Shown: positions 12,201 to 27,300, counted from the first letter of the stretch. The stretch: 64,000 nt of DNA from Allolobophora icterica (GCA_963556255.1 OY744614.1:39633157-39697156); one strand, 5' to 3'. Numbers and translations: made by a program. Notes: a model not told the origin generated them from the sequence alone.

Positions 12201-15200
12201 GATGTAGCAATGGATAGATGGAGAAATAAAACAGTGAATAAGACACAAGGAATTAAGAAAAACAGGAAATAAGGCATAGGGAATAAGACACAGGGAATAA
12301 GACACTGAGAGACTCAAACAAACAATATAACACTCAAGCAACACAACAACAAAAATGGACAGATCGTACTCACGTGTTTAAGTGCAGGCTCAAATATCTG
12401 ATCCGTCAGTTCATTCCCAGCACGATTCCTTTTCGAAGGATGGTCTCCCATATACTTCATCACAGGTAAGCAAGTTAAGGGTCATGTTAACAGACATTTC
12501 TAAGTTCTACATTGTTAACCCAAACAGTTGGAAACTCTGTGATTTTAATGTAATGTAAAAAACATTTATATAGTGCCTTTCAAGCATCTAACTGATCCCA
12601 ACAAGTGATACTCAAGTGCTTAATTGATTCGTTTTGCATAAATCCTAAATATTCTTACAGTGATGTAAAGCACAGAAGCTTTGCTGTGGTCAGTACATCT
12701 TCTCTTGAATAGATTAACTACCAACCAACAATTTGAACTCGTTGATCTTTCGTAATCTTAAACTCCAAATTTCTAAAGCACTACCCTAAAGCTAAATGCA
12801 AAGCATGAGCTTATTCACGAGCGCTGCGTCGTATCATAGGGGTTGTCCAGAGATCGATGCTCATTGGAGGTCAGAGTCCAGTTGCCAGGGAGACCAGAAA
12901 GAGGCAGAGCAGCTGTTACGGTGGCTTTGCCTCTCTCTGGTCTCTCTGCCTTCTTACTGGTTGCACTTGAAAACCATTCTGTTCTGAACGTGGCTTTGTG
13001 TTGTTACTTCAGGAGCATCTCTGAGGTGCTACTCTTGAACAGGCTCTATATAAATTAGAGATCACTATCACAGTTACACTAAAACGCTAATGGCCAGAAT
13101 GCTTTAAACAATCACAACTGCAATTCCTGTTAACTTATCGCTTAAAATAAAGGCTTTGGAAAGGATATCAAGGAAGAAGAGGCAGGCTTCTGCACAGAAC
13201 TCTTCCTTGTCCAGCAGTTTCTTGAGGAGTGGCTGTTTAATTGGTTCCTTTGAGTATCGCCACAGTTCATCCTGCTTATGTCGTCTCGCGGATGACAACG
13301 AAAGCGTCTTGGAAAGAGTTCTCTTAGGCGCTGGTCTGGATCAAAATCAACAAACATAATCTGATATTATGCAAAAATACAGAAATACATCAGCTGGGTT
13401 TTACATGTATGTGGAAGCCCACCAGTGGAGTCTCTCTTAGTAATGTGTTCATCAATAATAAATTCTTTGTTCATAAAATAACTTTTAACACCAATTACGG
13501 TAGAACAGACATAATGATGGCGCTCTTAGGAAGCTTCAGCTGATGAACAATGGACCGTATCCAGGTAAAGGTACTTGTTAAAACAGAAAATGGCTGCACT
13601 AACTGTTTCTTGTTTATTAGATAATTATATAATTATAATAAATATTAAACTAATATTAAATTAAATTATGACATTAAATAATAAATTAAATACTATAAAA
13701 TATTATAATAAATAAATCATTAGTAATTATTCCTGTGGCCCACAACTCAGAAAGGTTTCTCTGATTCAGTGCTTTTTGACTTAAAATTACGTGCGAAAAA
13801 TGCCCTTTTTCAAAATTCCCCACCAGTGAAAATTTCTTAAAAAATCCCCTGGTGTTTCTCTCACGTATTTAAAAAGCCATATATTAGGCCTAAGTGTCTA
13901 GATATGCAAATTACACTATATAGTGTCATTTGCATATCTAGACACAGATTTACACACAGCGTCCAAATCTGTGTGTACGTCTACAGAAGTTAAACATGAA
14001 AACGTCTGCTTTGGGTCAGCATTTCTGATAACCAGTTCATCTCAATTAAAATAAAAGTTAGTGTACTATCTTGACTCACTTAAACTATTTCATTGACAGA
14101 ATCAAAAAAGGGACTTACACTTGCGTTAAGAATACATACCGGAAATGGTCATAGGAGTATTGTTCGAGGGTGTAAGGCCTGTCGGGCGATTCCAAGCCAT
14201 CAACAAGAGAAGTCTGCGATGCAAAGATCCTGTCGGAATTTTCAAAAGACTGTTGCTCAAATAAACTCTGGACCAAACAAAAGAAACAACAAAACAATTA
14301 ACAGTTAACAGAATCAACACAGTTTAGTCTGCCTGTCCGCTGTGGCCTTCATCTAATTAAAAATGTTCCTCACTAGTTTACTACAGTCAGATATCTTCTG
14401 TAAATCCAAGGCAGAACAGAACAAACACAAAGCAGTCTCTATTCTCAAAAGGTGCTACATAAATAATATTCAGATCTATAAATACCAGGTAAATAGTCTC
14501 AAATTGATCAATTCTGTGAAATAATTACAAATCTGCATTACATATTCAAGATTCTTTTCCTAGTTGGTTGGCTCTGCCCTAGCATGAACTCGTGAGCTAT
14601 GCATTCCAGGCTTGAATCATTTGGGCCGGTGATCACTGCACTCTGCTGCCTCTGGAGATATGCAGATGCAAAATTCCCCACACCTAATAGAGCCCATCAC
14701 CTCCTGCTGACATTTCTCAGCAACGTTTACCATTTTTCAAATGTACTATCACAGCATACATTTTAAACTCTCTTAAAATTCACCTGCTAAGTTCATTCAG
14801 ACAGTCATGTGGGCAGCACTTTAAAATGTACTTACGCACCACTGCATCAATACAAATAATATATATTAACTGATAATGATAGTAGCACGGATTATATTAT
14901 AAGACTGTAATAAAAAGACTAAGAATGGTTCAAAATTAGCACAAATACTTAATTCAAACTGCGTTCTGGGTATCAAGCAACTGGAACACAATACTTAAAC
15001 ACTTAAATATGTAAAACAAAATAAAAAGCTTCAAATTCTAACATAAAATGTACAAAAGAACACCATATGACGAAAAGGCAGAATATTAGTTTCATATATT
15101 CAAGACTAATAGTCGGAAACCATTAGTATATGTGTCAGAACTGCACAATAAATAAATAAAACAATGGAATCAAAAAAAGAACAACAGAAAAGAACTGACA

Positions 15201-18200
15201 TTACCAATACAGGGTATTAGTCTATTCAAGACTAATAGTCAGAAACTATTAGTACACATGTCAGAACTGCACAATAAATAAGTAAAACAATGGAATCAAA
15301 AAAAGAACAACAGAAAAGAATCGACATTACCAATACAGTGTAATCAGTGCAAGCAAAACAACCAAACTCAAATGAACACAAAAAGTGCAACGACAAGCAA
15401 CGGTAACAAAAACATCCAACAAGACACATCTCAGCTTCAGTTGCAAAATTTTTACAGACACTGAATAACAGAGTGGCATAGTGTATGTTTTGCCTTTTAT
15501 GGAAATACATACTGAGATTAGCTTTAAGAACAGATAAACTAGACATTGGGCAGACAACATCATCATTATTATGCATTTATTAAGTGCCACTGTCTAATGA
15601 CCAAGCATCAATCGATGACACTGAGGAATTGTGAGTCAAGGACTTGCTCAAGGTCTCTACAAAGTAACCGTCTCAGGGGAGGAGAATCGAACTCATACTC
15701 TAATTGCCTCACATCCAGGAAATTGGATTCATTAATTGCCTGCTGAAATAAATGTCTCCCTTAGATCCATGGGATATGGGCGACTACTTTGAAAGATTAA
15801 ACAAGTACAGTTTACCATTTCACCACGAACTCTTATAGCATTTTATTTTAATGGGTATTTGAGAGAAAAAATTTCACATACAATCTACTTACGTACGAAA
15901 TAATTGTCTGAAAACTATGTTATAAGTGTCACTATACATCAAACTAACTAATATTTACTGAAGTGACAGTTGTTCTACTTGAAAACAGAAATAAACCAAT
16001 ATTCCTAAAGTTGCACAGATACTCCTCTACACTATGCTGAAAAGCATTGATGATACAGCCAGCATTGAAAGCTGATATGGATGCGTGAAACAAAGCGAGA
16101 AGAAGCCAGGAGAAAATTCTGGAAGTGTTACATACCACACGAATGTAATCCTGACAATAATAATCAAAACCAAAATCAACAGATCAGTATTAATCCCAGT
16201 GCTTCTCCATTCTAACTGTGCAGCACAGTGCTCAGGTGCCAGTGCTCAGCACTTTGACGGAGGTGCCTACCATCGACAACACTCATCCAACTTGTGAGTT
16301 AAGCATCACAGAATGTCAAACTATGTTCATAGCTACAGGCTTCTATCTAGTCAAAGGTGATAACAGGTTCAACAAAGAACAGAAAATATGAAAATAAATA
16401 TCTAAAATGTTATTTCAATACAAAAGTTATAACAATTATTTTTCACAGTGCATAATTAGTTAATGATGCAAGCACACATTTAAACACTCAGAATTAAGAC
16501 TGAAATCGTATTAGACAGTGCAATGTATTATTAGCACTTTCCTGTAAAGCACTAATTGTGTTACTACCTGTAATTAATTCTAAAACATAAACGAGTGAAG
16601 CAAAAAAGCAAAATTATTCTGAATCTCAGCAAGTGACATAAAGACATTCAAGCATAAGCTCAAAGTATGCATACTCGTCACCTGTATCTGTTTCATGCTA
16701 GTATTTATTAATTACTATTCTTGCTAATTACAGACATAAGTCTAACAAGTAGTTAGATATTCAGCGGTGCTTTTTGTAAGGATTTCATAGGCCAGAGAGC
16801 ACAGTTTAAATCATATTCTGAATGCTACAGGAGGCCAATGCAGCTGACCAAGTAAATTTATGAAGCTGTCTCAGTAATACCTTAAACAGTACACAAGCTT
16901 ATTGTAACTGAAGCATTCCTTTGGAAGAGGCAGTTGACATAGATAGAGTTTGCTGCCTTCAAGATAAAGATTCTACAGGTGCCAAGAGCCAGAATCTGCT
17001 TGCACCTGATGCTACTAGATTCACTGTCTCTCACAGACATCTCTACTCATCTTTACTGAACACTCTAACTATAGGAATGGACCTTATTACTATTATTTTT
17101 TGTTCTTGTTATTAATATTCTTTGCCCTGAGGTATAAATGATCCCTCGGGAATTTAAAAACAATAAATGCATGATCGAAAAAGACTCTGGAACTATCGGT
17201 CCACTTATTATTATTATTATTGTTACGAAATTTTTATCATACGCAAAGTCACACAGAAAAGCAAATCTGAGGTTTAGTTAGTTGTCAGTTTCCAAGTGAA
17301 GAACAATTAGACATCCAGATGTTTTAGAGCCAGTGGAAATAGGGTTTTCAGGCATTTCCTGAAGAAAGAAAAAGAGTTTGATGAAACATTTGTAGTGGGT
17401 TCCACTCCTAAGGGGCAGGAACATGGAATGCACAAGAGCCCATGACAGTTAAAACTTGTGGATCAACCAAGAGACTCATATCTGAAGACTGTAGGCTGCA
17501 GGGAGATATGTAAGGAGAGACTAGTGGTTGAAGGTAAGTAGCAGTGCAAGTTGTAAGGATTTTACAGTTTAGTTTAAGTCTTATTCTGAACTCTACAGGA
17601 AACCAATGCAGCTGATTAAGTAGGGCTATGGAATTTGTTCAAGAAGATGCATTCAGCACCACATGGGCCAGCGATTTTTGGATGCGTTAAGCCTACTGAA
17701 TTAAAAATCCTAGATATCTGCGAAAACCAAGTTGGCAAATTCAAAGCAAAAGCAGATCAGAGAGCAGGCTACACTTTGTAACATGTCAGACCTTACATCA
17801 CGTAAGTCCTTATCTCCGTTTTGCAACTGCACACTTACCAGAATGTCAGGTGGTGGTTTCGTAATTGTCGGAAGCACATAGACACATTCCGCTGGAAAGT
17901 CTCCACTCTGGCCAGTGCGCGTGCACTCACCAAAGCACCAGCTGGAGTTCTTGAGCATTTCACCGTTGTCCTGATCCAAGATCATCAGATCACCCTTCTG
18001 GAAACTCAGAAACGAAGCTCGATCAGCTGAAACAATGATGCAACTGCAAAATCGTGAGACCAGAAAGTTCAGTTTCTCTGCTGTGCATATCCTTAACTGC
18101 CAACATATGCTACGTGACAACTGCTCAGTAAGGTGAGCAATTTTCAAGAAAAACGTGGTCTTCAGAAAGGAAAGACATGCTGTTTGATGATGATGATGAC

Positions 18201-18240
18201 CATGATGATGATGACAATGATGATGACTATGACTATGACT

Positions 18241-18322
<82 letters not shown>

Positions 18323-21300
18323 CGACGACGATGATGATGATGATGATGACGACGAAAACGACGATGATGATGATGACAGCAGCAATACCACCATTGCACA
18401 ATTGAAGCCAAGGAAACAAGCCTGAACTCAGGCTGTCTGCCTGTATAATCAGCTTTGAAATCCAAAAACTGCATGAGGAGTCAGTAAGTCACAGTATATT
18501 ATGAGACCCAGAAAGGATAACAGAAAACAAAAGGAAAACATCAGCCAACATTTGACCTTCCATATCTGTCAGCTAATAATTACACTTAAAACATGAATGT
18601 TAACATATGACCTTCCAAATCTTTCAACTCATAATTACACTTAAAACCTGAAAATCAACATATAACCTTCCAAATTTTTCAACTAATAATTACACTTAAA
18701 ACCTGAATGTTAACATACCACTTTCCAAATCTTTCAACTCATAATTACACTTGAAACATGAATGTTAAGATATGACCTTCCAAATCTTTCAGCTCATAAT
18801 TACACTTAAAACATGAACAATCTGGCTCTAGCTTACCAGGGGCTTTGTAATCTTGAAGGGCAATCACGTATCTTGATCTTTTCTTCAGGCCTTCAAGGAA
18901 CGTCACAACAAGGTCACGGATGTCTTCAGCATTTGGTGATGTAAACGTGTACTCCTCGCCCTTCACAGTCGCCAAGGTGAAACTCTGTCCATGCATCTTA
19001 CCGGTTCTAGATACAGCATATTACAGATTTCATTTAAAAGTTCAAAACCACTGAATTACATGACATGTTCATAACAAGTAAACGTCTATTTACAAAATTA
19101 ACATATTCAAAGTGTAAACAAAACTTCATAACTTCTGAATCAATTCAGAAATTTGCTAAGATTAAAATTCTCAAAAAACTAACAATAATAAATTAATAAT
19201 TTTTTTTATAACAAAATATAATTCTAGTTACAAGTCGATGATGGTTTAGTTCTATTTAAAACTCAACTATTTCGCTGATAATGGCATAGTGCTATTTAAA
19301 ACTAACTATTTCGCTGAGATGGGCTGGGAGTGCCCCCAAGCTGCCAAGGTGAAACTCTGTCCAGAGTCACCTGCTTTTAAAAGGAGCTATAAAATGAATG
19401 ACTGAAGTTAGCGACTAACCGACTGCTGGAAACGGCTGTGATTTCAGGAAAGGACAGTTCTAGAAGGACCTGTTCCTGATCATCCACCACATAGACTCCC
19501 GTCCAGTTGACTGCGATGATGACATCATTCTTTGGTAAACTTGGTCCCGCAAACTTGTAGGCTTCGTAGAATCGTGAAAACAAGAGCGGCCATTTGTACT
19601 TGGCATAGTTAACGATGTCTTCCTTCACATGAAGAGGAGGAACTCTTTCCAGGACAAAGTAACTCTTACGGAAAGTGTTCGTTATGCCCTGTAAAACCAA
19701 CTGAGAACTGAACTGGGCAATCAATAGAACTACACAAAACTAAAGATCGAATAGAACAAACATTAAGCCACATCCACACAAATTTCATATATTTAATATA
19801 AAAACAAAAATAAATACCGTTAGAGTTACTGTACACAAAATGCTCTTTCAAGGAAAAATAAATGGCTGGAAATCTGTGAAAACACATTAGAACAAAATAC
19901 AGACACAGGTTTTCTTTAACACTTTAACGACGAGAGCATACTAAAAGCGACTGGGTCCAATGCCTCTCTCTATTAAAGTGTTAATCCAAAAATCTGAGAA
20001 GCTTCTATTGAGCCACTGTGTTTAAATTAACTTGAGCGATGTTTTATGATAATAAATCAGTTCCAACCCTTAAACTTCATAAATGAATAGGACCAACCTG
20101 CATCCAACTCTGCACTGCTTTTGCACCTTGAAGGAAGGAGTCGGGTATGTACGCTGACAAAAGCGATTGTAACCTATCGGTCGACATCTCCGGTCCATAG
20201 TCGATGTAATACTGTTGGGCAGCGATCACGGAAAGATCCTCATTCTACAGTCAGCACAGTAATTTCAATTATCAGTAATAAATTTTATTAAATTACAGCT
20301 CAGTCACCAGAAAGCCTATCTACTTTATGAGCAATTACAGTTAGGCTTGTAAATACACTGTAAACAGCTAAATATGTAACAATCCGATTACACAACCATA
20401 TTTTGGATGCTAATACTTATATGCTGAACAGTGAAATGACGTTAATATTTATGGCATTCAAACTAATTATTTTAAAAACAGAGCACCGTTGAATGGTTGG
20501 AAATCTGTGAAAACACATGAGACCAAATACCGCTATGATTTTCATTAGGCCACAATTCTTAGATTGATTATGAAACTGACTTAGCATAAAATTTCTCTCG
20601 GGTCTGTTTATTTAACTTTGTATACATTTATCTTATCATAAAATATCAGCTCGTTCTGTATATTTAACCTCCTACACATTCATCTCTTTTATTGATTATG
20701 AAACTGACTTATCCTGAAATATCAGCTCTCTGTATATTTAACCTCATATACATTTCTCTCGTATTTTTAATCAACTAAATCAACACTGACACGTGCCTTT
20801 TATAGCTGAAATAACTAGTTACCAGCTTCAACAGACCTATAGGGTTAATTAATAACTAATTACAATTAGCCAATATCTGTCTTTATTTTATAATCAAACA
20901 AACAGTTTCCAGCCACATACCTTATCACATCTGTATTCTCCAAACTTGATTCCACGAACTACTTGTTGATAGATGAGATTGGTGGCCACTGCATCCAGTT
21001 TTGGGTCATGCCACGGAGCAAAGATTTCCTTTCGGAAGAAGAGACGCCATGGAGCATTGCGCTCCTGAGCGCCTTGCTCCTTGGCATATTGCTCACACTG
21101 AGAGATGGCATCCATGATGTGGTCACCTCCACTTCCAAGCGATGACACCTTAGTAATTAAGCAAATATGTTAGTAAGTAAGCCACCTACTGACAGAGCAT
21201 CAACATCGCAATAACAGCAGTTAGTACAAATTCAAATACTACAAGTAAATGATGCAAAAGGGTCAAATCCGAACATCTATAAAATGAAGCCAAATGCAAA

Positions 21301-24300
21301 ACATTACGTAATGGGTAAAAAATCACATTCTACAAAAAGCACGTTACCGTTATGTCAGATTTCCATTTCTGAGTTGCAGCATTTTGGTTTAATCCTTTAA
21401 CGACGAGAAGGATTTGTTTTCCACGCATTTAGTACACACTCATCGTTAAAGGGTTAAGCAAGTTTATCCTCGTTGAAATGACCCTTGGAAACGTTAATCC
21501 AGAGTACCAGTGATTGATGCCTAGTGCATTTTACAATGACACTATTGAGGTTCTAAGATTAGATTAGATTACCGTGATTGATGCCTGATTGATGATTAGA
21601 TAAGACGAGACTGAAGGATGAAATGAAAGAATATTCCAAAATCAATTTCACCAAACGCTACGGACAGACTAACAATGGTCAACACCAATAGTCTTATGAA
21701 ATGCTGGTGCCGATTCGAATAAATCCACCATTTGGCCGATATAGAAATGACTCCAACATTTATTGCTACATTAGAGTGAAACTTCAAAATACATTTTCTT
21801 GTTAGGAGCCAATCAGATGATTATTTTCTAATGAGAAAATCTGGCCCAACGTTTGTCTTCATATAATATGAATTCAATATCAAAGCTTTTAACAACAACG
21901 TTGTAACTGTACCTTGTCAAAAAGTGCTATGTACAGAGAGAACCCAAACTGATCGACCAAGTCTATTTTATCCGCCAACTGTTGGCAGAGCTCTCGAGCG
22001 GTCGTGGCAGAATCAGCGAGCAACGTCTTCGTGTTTCCATCCATAAACGTAATCGGCAGAATCAGAGGCTTCTTCGACTTTGTCGCCTGTAGTTCCAACC
22101 AAGATGGTGGCTGATTGCGCGTACCATTTGCAAATGTTCTACGCAGACGTTCTTCGCAGTATGGTGCATAGCCGGGCGGGCCTTCCTTGATGAAGCACCT
22201 CAGGTACTTCACAAACTGTACGAAAAATCATTTACTACAGTTCTACACTTCTAATATAACTGTTGTAACATTCTTTCACACCGTTTTTTTTTCATTTTTA
22301 CAACTGAGAACAATATACAACTATTCCTCCATTGGCTGTTTCTGAAGAAATTCTTGTCACATATCATAAACTAGCAGCAGTACCTGGCACATCTTTTATC
22401 CTGGATTAGTCATACACACCTGTCTCATGCTTCGGATTATGGTTAAAGACCTTGTTCATGTTGTAAGTGCGATAAACAAATGAATGGGTGGATTGAAAAG
22501 TCTTTTAGACGTTACCTTGTCGCTCGGAGAAAAACAGCCAACGCACAGAGACAAGAGGATCCAACCACGAGCGTGACTGCTCCGGTTTGGATTCTGAGTT
22601 AACTGGCGACAAATCTGACAGTAGATTTCATCCCTGTACAAAACAAACATGAAAAAGTCAACGACCTTTATTCACTTTATAAGTTGAAAATGCAAAATAC
22701 GCATTGTTTAAAATTAACTGAATGAAATAGAATCTAATTATTAGATATCGCAATGTAATTATAACATTTCTAGTAATCGAAGTGGAAGTTTCCTTTCACT
22801 GGCTTATCTATTTTGCATTTGTTACAGTCACGTTTAAATCAGGCTATCAAAATACAGCAATCTGCTGAAGTTTCAGCCATCAAACACTGATCCATTGTAG
22901 TGTAATGTAGGTCTGCCACTGCTATTTTCCAGTGGTGCCAGTCCCAAGCCTGGATAAAGGAGGAGGGTAATGTCTATCGACTTTGTTATTAAACAGCATC
23001 ATTAACAGAACTAACTGATGAAACATAATACAATGAAAAATCACAAAACAACTCAGAGGATGGATTATAAGGTTAAGGAAGTGACAGACCTCAGTTCTGG
23101 TCTGAGAATGCCGTGGCCAATGATGAAGTGAAGTTTCTCTAAGTTAGTTGTTGGTCGTTCTTCGAGTAGAGCATTGCCACTCCCAACGTACTCCCCGTCT
23201 TTCAGTTTACTTGCAACTTGTTCCGTGATCTTTGACTTCTTTTTCAGCGTCAAAGACACCAATTTCTTCTTCTGGGCGGTCTGCTTCGCCTCTTTAGCAG
23301 TGGGAATTGGTTCCTTCTCCTGCATACAACAACATCACCAGAATACAACTCAATCAGAACCTCTTCTTAACTACCCTTCAAACAACACCTGAAGATTTTT
23401 CTGTTCAACACAACAATGGTGAACAATCATCACATCTCAGAAAACAATAGGGATTCTCTTATGTTACTTCTGCTCTCCATATCTATTACGTGAATAATTT
23501 GGAAACTATACGAAATAACAACACATACATGTAAGTAACTAAGTGTTTATCTGGACTGTTACAGAGCAAATTTTATGAACCCCTCAAAATCGCTGTGTAA
23601 GGGGTGTGAACAGGTACGTGACTTCTGTAACAGTAACTGGGTCTTACAGCTTATAGAGGCAGGAAAAAAACATGATCTATTTTCACAGGGCTGATAAAAG
23701 CTTTCAGTATAAGTTGTCTATATCATTTGACAATCAAGCAGATTGAATAAGCAAATTCCACGTTCGCCCAATGTACAATATAAAACATTACTGTAGAAAA
23801 AGTATGAGGGTCCGATTCCTACCAGTTCCTGCCCCATTCTTTGAGCTTCTTCGAGATCTTTCTTGTTGAATTTTCGACCCAACGTTGAGTAGATCTTTGT
23901 CATGACTGGAGTTGTGTCCTAATTACCAACAATCATTGATCACAGGTTAGATTGCAGTGACAGAAAAGAATATCATAGTAGAAATTTTTTTAAATTCCAA
24001 AAGTGTACCATAGCTCAACTCCGCCACTGATCGCACTCTGGCACTGCCAGTCCAAAGCCTGGATGAAGGAGGACGGTGAGGCTAATGATCTATGTTATCA
24101 CACAGTGTTGTTAAACTAAACTAGTACTACTAACTATGACTCAAAAGTTCATTTAGCTGTAGTTTGCAGTCTCTGCACTGTCTATATCTGCAGCCACATG
24201 AAAAGAGCTGGCCTAAAATTATCTAAAAACTAAAAACACGTGTTTTATGTTGACACCTTAATCTAGTCCTTCACATGACAAAACCATGATTTCTTAAATG

Positions 24301-27300
24301 CAACACAACACACGTCGTAAACAACAACCTTAATGTCCGATATAGATGTATGAAATTTTGGTTCCGGTAAGTCACCCATGAACCGTAGAATGGTGATCCA
24401 CACGGCCAGTGCAGCCTGCAAAGTAAACAAAATTTGTCTTCAACCATTGCTACAGGTACATTCTTAACCTTCTTAACCTTTAACAAAGTAAAGCAACAAA
24501 GAAGTTCAATACGAAAGTCAAGCAACACAACTCTTCCACGGTACAATCCAGGAGCTTTGCCTATGTGGGTCACTCTGCATGGAACTGCCTCCCCTTGTCT
24601 CTCCTTCAAGAGCTTCTTGCCCTCTCTTCTCCAGTTCCATACTCGACTGAAAACTTTCCTGTTTGCTGGTGCTGGCATTGATGTGGGTTAAGAATTCCAC
24701 TGATCTGAGTGGTGCTATATAAGCGTTCGGTTACAATTACAAATACAACTGATGATAACAAGAAATTAAATCAACCATTTTGCTAAAATGAAAAACAGAG
24801 TAGCAACACTTAAAAAATTGGTGGAGGTGGTAGTACTATTCAGCTTTTAAAACTGTACAAGGGGTAATACAACAAAACTCCCCGAACCATAGAGATGACG
24901 ATAAGAAAAGACATGAACAGCCAAAGATGTCAGTAAAATAGTGGAAGCAGACGAAACAAACTGACCAGCTGATCCCCTTCACTCTTGAGCGGCAACAGAG
25001 GATGCTTCAGAACGCGTCTCGTGTACGATGGAACCGCATTGCCTTGGAAATAGGTCGCTGCAAACTTGGCAAATTTGTACTGTGAAATATCTTCTTCGTC
25101 GTCTGGCAGCGGAATACGATTATCGCCGGAGATGCTGGTGCCCTGGCTGATGGCTATACGGCGCTGCTCTTCCAAGTCCTAACAACAAGTACATACAAAT
25201 CACACTTGCTTCAAATTTACACTACAGCTGCTGCTTTAAACATTCGATAAGCAATAAAGGAAATATTTTTGTAAGGTTCTTAAAAGACATTACCCTGTAC
25301 ATACAAAGATACTTTCAGGCATTATTTTATTTTATACAGTATTCTGTTTAATGATACAATGAAACTATTTGTGTTGTATACTGGATTGCATAAAATTAAT
25401 CCCAGAGTTTCTTTCTAAAATTAATCCCAGTGTTTCTTTTCACATATGTTAACAGCATGTAAGAAGAGAAGAAGAAGAGCAGTCTTTTAAGCTAGAGAGG
25501 TTGCCATGGATATGAAGTACTATGGACTTCATTTTCTTGGCCTAAAACGAGTAGACTGTCCTGACAAGAGCACAGTCAGTGTACTCGTTTTATCCGAGTA
25601 GGCTAGAGGGCGCAGATACAGCCGAAATCTGGAACAAATTTATGCTCAGGTGGGAACTTGAACCTCTGACCTCTTGATTAATAGTGTAGCATGCTAACCA
25701 CTACACTATTGTGCTCCCACGGAGTACATAAGAAAACCTGTAATTTCCAATTTTCCACGAAACACCGAGATCTGAACTAGAAACAAGCCAGTGACAGCAC
25801 AACAATTGTTCATAAATTATGTTAATTTATGTTAATTAATGTTAATGTTAACCGACCTAGTTCCCCCAGTCTTAACTTCAACGACACAAAGTGACAATCA
25901 CTGAAGGCTTCCACAGTAAAAGTACTTAATGCATAAGGCATAACTGATTACTGACGGTTTCCCTGAGGACTTATTTTGACATCAACCCTGCAAAGCTGAG
26001 ATAATTCAAACCCTGAAGGCAGTTGGAGCATTATTTTCGGCGACGTCACTCTGTGTATCGATGAATCCAAACATTTCGTCCACCATCTGTGAGTCGTCGA
26101 CCGGTGCACGACGCCTACGTTCCGCGTTCTCGATCTGCTTCGCCTTGTGCATCGCCTCTTGGCGCTGGCGCTTCTCCTCGTCCACAGCTTCCTGTTTTAT
26201 ACCCGCCAGTCGCTCCTGCAGGAAAAATCAACACAACATCTGTAACGAAAATTTGTGTCAGGTATGCTTGAGATTTAATGACTTCGTGTCAGAGTCTGAA
26301 GAATGTGGAAGCTGTAGTAAACTAAAGCTCTCATATCCCAAGAGGAACATAGCGGAGGCGCTCATTTTCTTCACTCATTCCTAGAGCTTGTAATGAACGA
26401 ATCCCAAGGTCCTGGACAGGGGGCCAGAGCATCGCAGGACTTGCCGTTAATTTCCCAGCTTATACCAGTACCAAATTATACTGCTTGGTGATAGAAACAC
26501 ATGTGCACAAACATGTCCAAGGTCGTTACACGGAGTGGAACCTGACCGCATGATCCGTGACCAAGTGTGTTACCAATAGACCACAATGTTGCAACATAAA
26601 GCTGTAACATCATCAATTCTCTCAACCCACAAAAGCGGCTCAATGGTATAGCTTTCCCTATTTGGTCTCCTGGCAACCGCATCTTGTTCTGCAAATGGTA
26701 TCTCCGGACAGTCAGACTCTGACTTGATGCAGCACTCATGAATGAGCTGATGTGCTGCACAGCCTGCACTTACAACTAAGTAGCACCTTAGAGATTTTCA
26801 ATTCTCAGACGATTACAACAATGATGATTTCTACACCGGCAAGTTGTTCATGCAAAACTGCACAAAGAGCTTGATGGCAAGCATTTAGATATGCTGAGAC
26901 AGCAAGAAACAGAAATTGCGGTGTAATTGAACGTTATTGACTTTAATCTTAATGTAGGAAGCAAATGGAAAAGCAATATGTTGCTGTGTAATTACCTGGT
27001 GAAGTCTCTCTGCTTCCTCCTTTGCTTTCTTGGAATTCATCTGCTTACGTAAGACCTCCTCTTCCTCCACATGAATTCTATCAGCCTCCTTCATCTTGGC
27101 ATCCTAATAAAACATCAGTTGTGCCAATCTGATGATGATCGCAGTGACGATAATATTAATAACACTGACAACAAAGTATCTCTAAATTAAAATTTAATAC
27201 AAGAGGAGTAAGTAAGTATGATTGCAATTACTTACGACAATTTATATAGCAAGGTTGGTAGCAAGCTACTTCTAGGATACTTTGCACACACTGCCAGCGC

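Noticed and set aside
13104..13168. Read-through of MYO7A exon 33 into [11 protein letters not shown] and a stop
   Set aside because: Departs from the conserved family sequence exactly at the AT-AC donor, so it is intron sequence.
15232..15590. 114-residue Cys-rich minus-strand ORF
   Set aside because: Overlaps a 126-bp tandem duplication and a SINE; hydrophobic composition is explained by AT-rich DNA.
18133..18474. Poly-Asp, poly-Met, poly-Ile and poly-His open frames
   Set aside because: Frames of a (GAT)n microsatellite in an intron; no conserved sequence outside the tract except the known SH3 exon.
26005..26060. 37-bp mini-intron alternative (gtgacg...cttcag) at the end of MYO7A exon 20
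   Set aside because: Would give a vertebrate-like GFE reading but needs an implausibly short intron. The single AGG|gtttga donor keeps phase 0 with exon 21.
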